Below are positions 59,200 to 64,000 of a stretch of 64,000 nt of DNA, piece by piece. This DNA is from Halichoerus grypus (taxonomy: Eukaryota > Chordata > Mammalia > Carnivora > Phocidae): contig NC_135723.1 in NCBI RefSeq assembly GCF_964656455.1, positions 98,967,283-99,031,282 on the forward strand. Direction: 5' to 3'. Position numbers and translations under genes: made by a program. The number at the start of each line of letters is the position of its first letter. Within the stretch, counting starts at the first letter, position 1. The notes beneath the pieces are model-generated. The model worked only from the letters and a program-made list of their open reading frames with translations. It searched no databases and was not told the DNA's origin.

Positions 59200-59402
59200 G
59201 GGCGCCTGGGTGGCTCAGTCGTTAAGCGTCTGCCTTCAGCTCAGGTCATGATCCCAGGGTCCTGGGATCGAGCCCCGCATCGGGCTCCCTGCTCCGCGGG
59301 AAGCCTGCTTCTCCCTCTCCCACTCCCCCTGCTTGTGTTCCCTCTCTCGCTATGTCTCTCTCTGTCAAATGAATAAAATCTTTAAAAAAAAAAAAAAAAA
59401 AA
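59200..59402 (+). mobile_element. Can-SINE, copy-2 specific
   Basis: Perfect 15-bp duplication 'aagaaagcaatccca' at 59185-59199 and 59403-59417. Copy 1 has the empty site at about 53235-53252. Confidence 0.97.
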
Positions 59403-59404
59403 AA

Positions 59405-59674
59405 GAAAGCAATCCCATTACAATTGCACCAAAAACAGTAAGATACCTAGGAATAAACTTAACCAAAGAGGTGAAAGACCTGTACTCTGAAAACTATCAA
59501 ACACTGATGAAAGAAATTCAAGATGAGGCAAAGAAGTGGAAAGACATTCCATGCTCATGGATTGGAAGAACAAATATTGTTAAAATGTCTATACCACCCA
59601 ATGCAATCTACAGATTTAATGCAATCCCTATCAAAATACCAACAACATTTTTCACAGAACTAGAACAATCCTAA
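59405..59674 (+). pseudogene. L1 ORF2 remnant after the RT core (copy 2)
   Basis: Reads '[20 protein letters not shown]' in near form, then '[19 protein letters not shown]' and ends 'FFTELEQS' at the same deletion as copy 1. The SINE supplies the upstream part of the open frame, so the apparent start is not meaningful. Confidence 0.85.
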
Positions 59675-60784
59675 ACTTTGTATGGAACCACAAAAGACCT
59701 AAATAGCCAAAGCAATCTTGAAAAAGAAAAACAAAACTGGAGGTATCACAATTCCAGACTTCACATTAAATTACAAAGTGGTAGTAATTTTAAAAATATG
59801 GTAGTGGCATAAAAATAGACACATTGATCAATGGAATAGAATAGAAAACCCAGAAATAAACCCACAATTATATGGTCAATTAGTCTTTGACAAAGGAGGC
59901 AAGAATATGCAATGGGAAAAAGACAATCTCTTCAACAAATGATATTGGGAAAACTGGACAGCTACATGCGAAAGAAGGAAACTGGACCACTTTTTTACAC
60001 CACACACAAATTCAAAATAGACTGAGAACCTAAACGTGTGACCTGAAACCATGAAAATCCTTGAAGAGGGCACAGACAGTCATTTCTCTGACATCAGCCA
60101 TAACAACACCTTTCTAGATAGGTCTCCTGAGGCAAGGGAAATAAAAGCAAATAAACTATTGGGGTTACATCAAAATTAAAAGCTTCTGCACAGCAAACAA
60201 AACACTCAACAAAACTAAAAGGCAGTCTATTGAATGGGAGAAGGTATTTGCAAATGACATTTCCAATAAACGGTTAGTATCCAAAATATATAAAGAGCTG
60301 ATACAAGGCAACACCAAAAAAAAACAAATCATCCAATTAAAAAAATGGGCAGAGGACCTGAACAGACATTTCTCCAAAGAAGACACGCAGATGGCCAACA
60401 GACACAGGAAAAGATGCTCAACATCACTCATCATCAGAGAAATGCAAATCAAAACCACAATGAGCTATCACCTCACACCTGTCAGAATGGTTAAAATCAA
60501 CAACACAAGAAACAAGTGTTGGCAAGGATGTGGAGAAAAAAGAACCTCGTGCACTGTTGTTGGGAATGAAAACTGGTGCAGCCACTGTGGAAGTCAGTAT
60601 GGAGGTTCCTCAAAAAATTAAAAATAGAACTACCCTACAGTCCAGCAATGGCACTACTGGATATTTACCCCAAAAATTCAAAAACACTAATTCAAAGGGA
60701 TTTATGCCTATGTTTATTGCAGCATTATTACAACACCAAGCTGTGAAAGCAGCCTAAGTGTCCGTACATAGATAGATAAAGAAG

Positions 60785-61186
60785 ATGTGGTATATGTATA
60801 CAACGGAATATTACTCAGCCATAAAAAAAGAACGAAATCTTGCCTTTTGCGACAACATGAGTGGAGCTAGAGGGTATTATGCTGAGCAAAATAAGCCTGT
60901 CAGAGAAAGACAAATACCATATGACTACCCATATGTGGGATTTAAGAAACAAAACAAACAAGCAAAGGGAAAAAAAGAAAAAAGAGACAAACCAGGAAAC
61001 AGACTCTTAACTACAGAGAACAAACTGATGGTTACCAGAGGGGAGGTGGGTGGGGGGATGGGTGTCCTAGGTGATGGGGATGAAGAGTACACTCGTTGGG
61101 ATGAGCACTCAATCATATATGGAATTGTTGTATCTCTATATTGTACACCTGAAACTAATATAACCCTGCATGTTTACTGGAATTAA
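60785..61186 (+). pseudogene. L1 ORF2 C-terminal remnant and 3' UTR read-through (copy 2)
   Basis: 'MWYMYTTEYYSAIKKERNL' is the terminal ORF2p region. The later part is 3' UTR read by chance in an open frame. A G-rich stretch at 61040-61062 lies in the 3' UTR. Confidence 0.8.
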
Positions 61187-61220
61187 AATGTAAAAATAAA
61201 TAAATAAATGAAGACAGGAC

Positions 61221-62060
61221 CAGTATTACTGATTTTTCCTTTTGTCCCAAGTTCCAGCACATCTCCACATGCACCAATCCTACACATCCACCATTTTTCT
61301 CCCTCCCTAGCTGCCTTTTCTCAGCCACTCCATCCCAGCCCAGCTGGTTCTTCCTAATTCTCCACAAGACAGTGACTGTTACCACTGTACTTAATTCCAG
61401 CTCACAGGGCCACCGGTTACTAAAAATGTAGTTTCTTTCTCCCCCAACAATCCACTAAGTCAAAAATCTCTGTGAGGTGAGCCTCTTTGCAGGTGGTCCA
61501 TACACACATTAATATATGAGAGTCAAGGTTCTAGAGCACTTTGTTCCTTTACCTTCCTTGGCATGGGTACCGAAAAATTCCTTTTTCCCTCAGCTGATTG
61601 AGAAATTGAATATTTCAAAAAGAACATTAACTAGAAGACAAAGGGGAAAGCAAAAATATTTTAATGACTATGCAAAAGCGTGAAGACAGATGATTTTGCA
61701 GAGCACATACTTCTCCACAGAGAATTCATACTGCGTCAAAGATGCAAAGGTCCCCGGATTATTCGGCTTCCTGGTACTTTCCTCCCTCAGTCCAATCTCT
61801 AAAAAGAAAAGTCTCCAGAGATGTTCTACAAAAGTGGTGTTCAGTGGCCAGATAAGTTTGGGAAACACGGCATAATCTAACTTCCTCTTGAAAATTTAGA
61901 ATTCACATCAATATGTAAAACTCCAGCAATAACAATATTTGTTTATCTTTGCTTAACCTAGGATTTTCAAATGTTATCCTAGCACAGAACTTTTTATAAG
62001 TTAATCAAAAAATTAACACAACCATCCTGAAAGGAGAAAAGAAACTAATCCAAGTAACTT
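61221..62060. other. Intergenic, nothing recognised
   Basis: No gene or nameable repeat; this is the sequence into which copy 2 inserted. Confidence 0.5.
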
Positions 62061-62067
62061 TTTTTTA

Positions 62068-62825
62068 GGTTTCTTCACAGGCAACATGATGACAATAAAT
62101 TCTTATCTTTCAATAATCACTGTCAACGTGAACGGCCTAAATGCTCCCATAAAACGGCACAGGGTTGCAGACTGGATAAAAAGACAGGACCCATCCATAT
62201 GCTGCCTACAAGAGACTCATTTTGAACCTAAAGATACATTCAGACTGAAAGTGAAGGGATGGAGATCCATCTCCCATGCCAACGGCCTTCAAAAGAAAGC
62301 TGGGATAGCAATTCTTATAACAGACAAATTAGATTTTAAGCTAAAGACTGTAGAGACACAGAAAGACACTATATCATTCTTAAAGGGTCTATCCAACAAG
62401 AAGATTTAAAAATTGTAACTATCTACGCCCCCAACATGGGAGCAGCCATCTACATAAGCCAACCGTTAACCAAAATAAAGAGGCATATTGATAACAATAT
62501 GTTAATTGTAGGAGACCTCAATACTCCACTCTCAGCAACAGACAGATCATCTAAGCAGAAGATCAACAAGGAAACAAGACCTTTGAATGATACACTGGAC
62601 CAGATGGACCTCATATTTACAGAATATTCCACCCTAAAACAACAGAATACTCATTCTTCTCGAGCGCACATGGAACTTTCTCCAGAATAGACCACATACT
62701 GGGTCACAAATCAGGTCTCAACCGATACCAAAAGATTGAGATTATTCCCTGCATATTCTCAGACCATAATGCTTTAAAACTGGAACTCAATCACAGGAAA
62801 AAATTTGGACGAAATTCGATGCAAT
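62068..62825 (+). mobile_element. L1 ORF2 5' part (endonuclease region) without a 3' end
   Basis: Begins just before the ORF2 start and runs through most of the endonuclease domain, then breaks off in 'ggacgaaattcgatgcaa'. No RT domain, 3' UTR or poly-A follows in the same orientation. Usual L1 truncation removes the 5' end, so this fragment must have been cut by a later deletion or rearrangement. Confidence 0.85.
62086..62690 (+). pseudogene. L1 ORF2 endonuclease-domain remnant (frameshifted)
   Basis: Two consecutive frames (62086-62409 and 62436-62690) give the APE-type endonuclease region. The first holds 'TVNVNGLNAPIKRHRVADW' with the N of the active site and 'CCLQETHF' with the catalytic E. 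The second holds 'VGDLNTPLS', the third conserved block. The first frame is closed by a stop at 62407-62409 and the domain resumes in another frame. Confidence 0.88.
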
Positions 62826-62889
62826 TTTATTTGTAATTACTTTGTGTTTTATATCAAGTGTGGACATTTTTATGATTTAACGGATGTAT

Positions 62890-63000
62890 TTTTTAATTGT
62901 GGTAAAATACACCTAACATAAAATTTATCATCTTAACCCCTTTTAAGTGTATAGTTGAGGTTTCAGGTTCTTTTCACGTTGTTGAGCAACAACACAGAAA
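62890..63000 (-). mobile_element. L1 3' UTR-like fragment, antisense
   Basis: 'gtggtaaaatacacctaaca', 'aaaatttatcatcttaaccc' and 'tttaagtgtatagttgagg' are common reversed old L1 3' UTR text. Confidence 0.75.
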
Positions 63001-63799
63001 CTTTTTTTCCTCTAACCTTTATATCCCTGCAACCAGCTTTGGAAGATATGGCACAGAGGATCGGTTGCCAGGCTGGCCTGGGTGAAGTTCAGTTTCATCT
63101 GTCAGTACCTAGTCTGGCAGGAGACATTGGACCACAGGCATCATGACCTACAGACCCTCTCTACCATTAGCAGGTCCTATGCCTAGGTGGGAGCTAATGT
63201 GCTCTGTTCCATTTCAGAAGCCTATTTCATGCTGCTCGAACTTGTCACTCGGACACCCTTTTCAGTTAGAAAGGAACTTCAGGTTCTTGTCCAATTTCAT
63301 TAGACAAGTAAACCAATGAATCCCAAACCCATCCCAGCTTAGGTTTTGCAGCCCCTCCCAGCCCCATCCCACCCATTCCACCAGAAGTTCTTCACCTCAT
63401 TCAGGTAACTTCCTCTTCTCACCTCTCCTCCTTCCTTCCACCAGGGAAGGAATTCATACTTACAAATAAAAATTTCTTATGGCTAGGAATGCCCATTCTC
63501 ACTAAGTGGATATTAACATTTTTAAGATTTTGGGTACCCAAAAACCTTATTGAGAGTCTGCACCAGGTACATGTGTCCTCCCCCTTCAATATTTAAGTAG
63601 ATATGGAAAATAGGAATCTTACTGAGGAATCTGGCCCACAGCACGATTCACAAGCCGCAACAGTGTGCCCTAAAGGATGGGGAACAACGGCTTGTTTGCA
63701 CAGAAAGGAAGCCACAGCAAGCTAAGAGGAGGCAGGGAGGACATTCTGTGTATTATCAGATCAGATAGAGCCTGACTTCCTTCTTAGATGTGCAAAGAT
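63001..63799. other. Intergenic, nothing recognised
   Basis: No coding signal; composition becomes GC-richer near the right end. Confidence 0.5.
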
Positions 63800-63859
63800 G
63801 GGGCGTGCTGGACAAGCTGCTAGAACCTTGGGGCGCGCCGGACAAGCTGCTAGACCCTA
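63800..63859. repeat. 30-bp direct tandem pair, GC-rich
   Basis: Two units that share 'ggacaagctgctaga' at matching offsets (63800-63829, 63830-63859), differing at a few CpG-type positions. The following ~140 bases stay CpG-bearing and run to the window edge. It could be the start of an LTR or satellite-like unit, but I do not recognise it. Confidence 0.8.
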
Positions 63860-64000
63860 CGGGGGTCCCGTCGTGCTGAGCGAGATGTGACCAACATCTC
63901 TGTTCTGAAATGAGTGGCGGCGGTATGGTTAACTGATCTCTGGGTACAATAGTTGTCTGACTCAAGAAGCGTCCAGAGAAAGGGACAGCGGTGTGCAGGC
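63860..64000. other. CpG-bearing sequence at window edge, unassigned
   Basis: Contains several CpGs ('gtcccgtcgtgctgagcgag', 'gagtggcggcggtatgg'), unlike the surrounding intergenic DNA. Possibly part of an LTR-like element continuing outside. Confidence 0.35.

Larger units (their letters stand above)
58472..61205 (+). mobile_element. L1 copy 2, 5'-truncated, carrying two SINEs, perfect 15-bp duplication
   Basis: Flanked by 'aaatgaagacaggac' at 58457-58471 and 61206-61220, identical. The element starts in the RT region at 'tcacatcaa', which lies at 52522 in copy 1, and runs to a normal L1 3' end with an (AAAT)n tail. It shares with copy 1 the SINE at 58785 and three coding lesions: TGA at 58700-58702, TGA at 59080-59082 and the deletion after 'TELEQ' near 59670. 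It also has a private 4-base loss just before the FADD motif (about 59019). Confidence 0.93.

Overview
The window is vertebrate nuclear DNA, most likely from a non-canid, non-felid carnivoran such as a bear or seal. The main evidence is 26 copies of tRNA-Lys-derived Can-SINEs whose heads read like 'GGCGCCTGGGTGGCTCAGT'. Their bodies lack the dog-type and cat-type variants as I remember them, which points to Arctoidea. That taxonomic step is inference from memory of repeat subfamilies.

Only one protein-coding segment is supported: the last coding exon of CNTNAP2 (Caspr2) at 1455-1654 on the + strand. It is preceded by the end of the last intron (1-1454), which is filled mostly by an antisense LINE-1 (L1). 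It is followed by a long 3' UTR that probably runs to a poly(A) signal at 6929-6934. A Can-SINE sits antisense inside this UTR.

From about 7 kb to the end I see no further gene. This is intergenic sequence downstream of CNTNAP2. It holds Can-SINEs, L1 fragments of several ages, four antisense MaLR-type LTRs (14.7, 24.7, 47.2 and 50.5 kb), hAT/MER5-type fossils, a Tigger-like fossil, MIR and L2 fragments, microsatellites and stretches I could not assign. Notable structures are a stack of nested insertions at 33.9-36.9 kb (LTR-like repeat, L1, SINEs), an L1 with a two-module 3' UTR at 9.45-10.49 kb, and two related L1 copies at 52.3-55.5 and 58.5-61.2 kb.

The two L1 copies are the most unusual feature. 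They share a SINE at the same ORF2 site and at least three ORF2-killing lesions. One of them is bounded by a perfect 15-bp target-site duplication, so an already dead, SINE-carrying L1 appears to have been copied by retrotransposition. They also differ at several later SINE insertions, with clean empty sites in the partner copy. I found no operon, CRISPR array, prokaryotic system or other new protein-coding system. The other open reading frames in the window are short and lie in repeats or unconserved-looking sequence.
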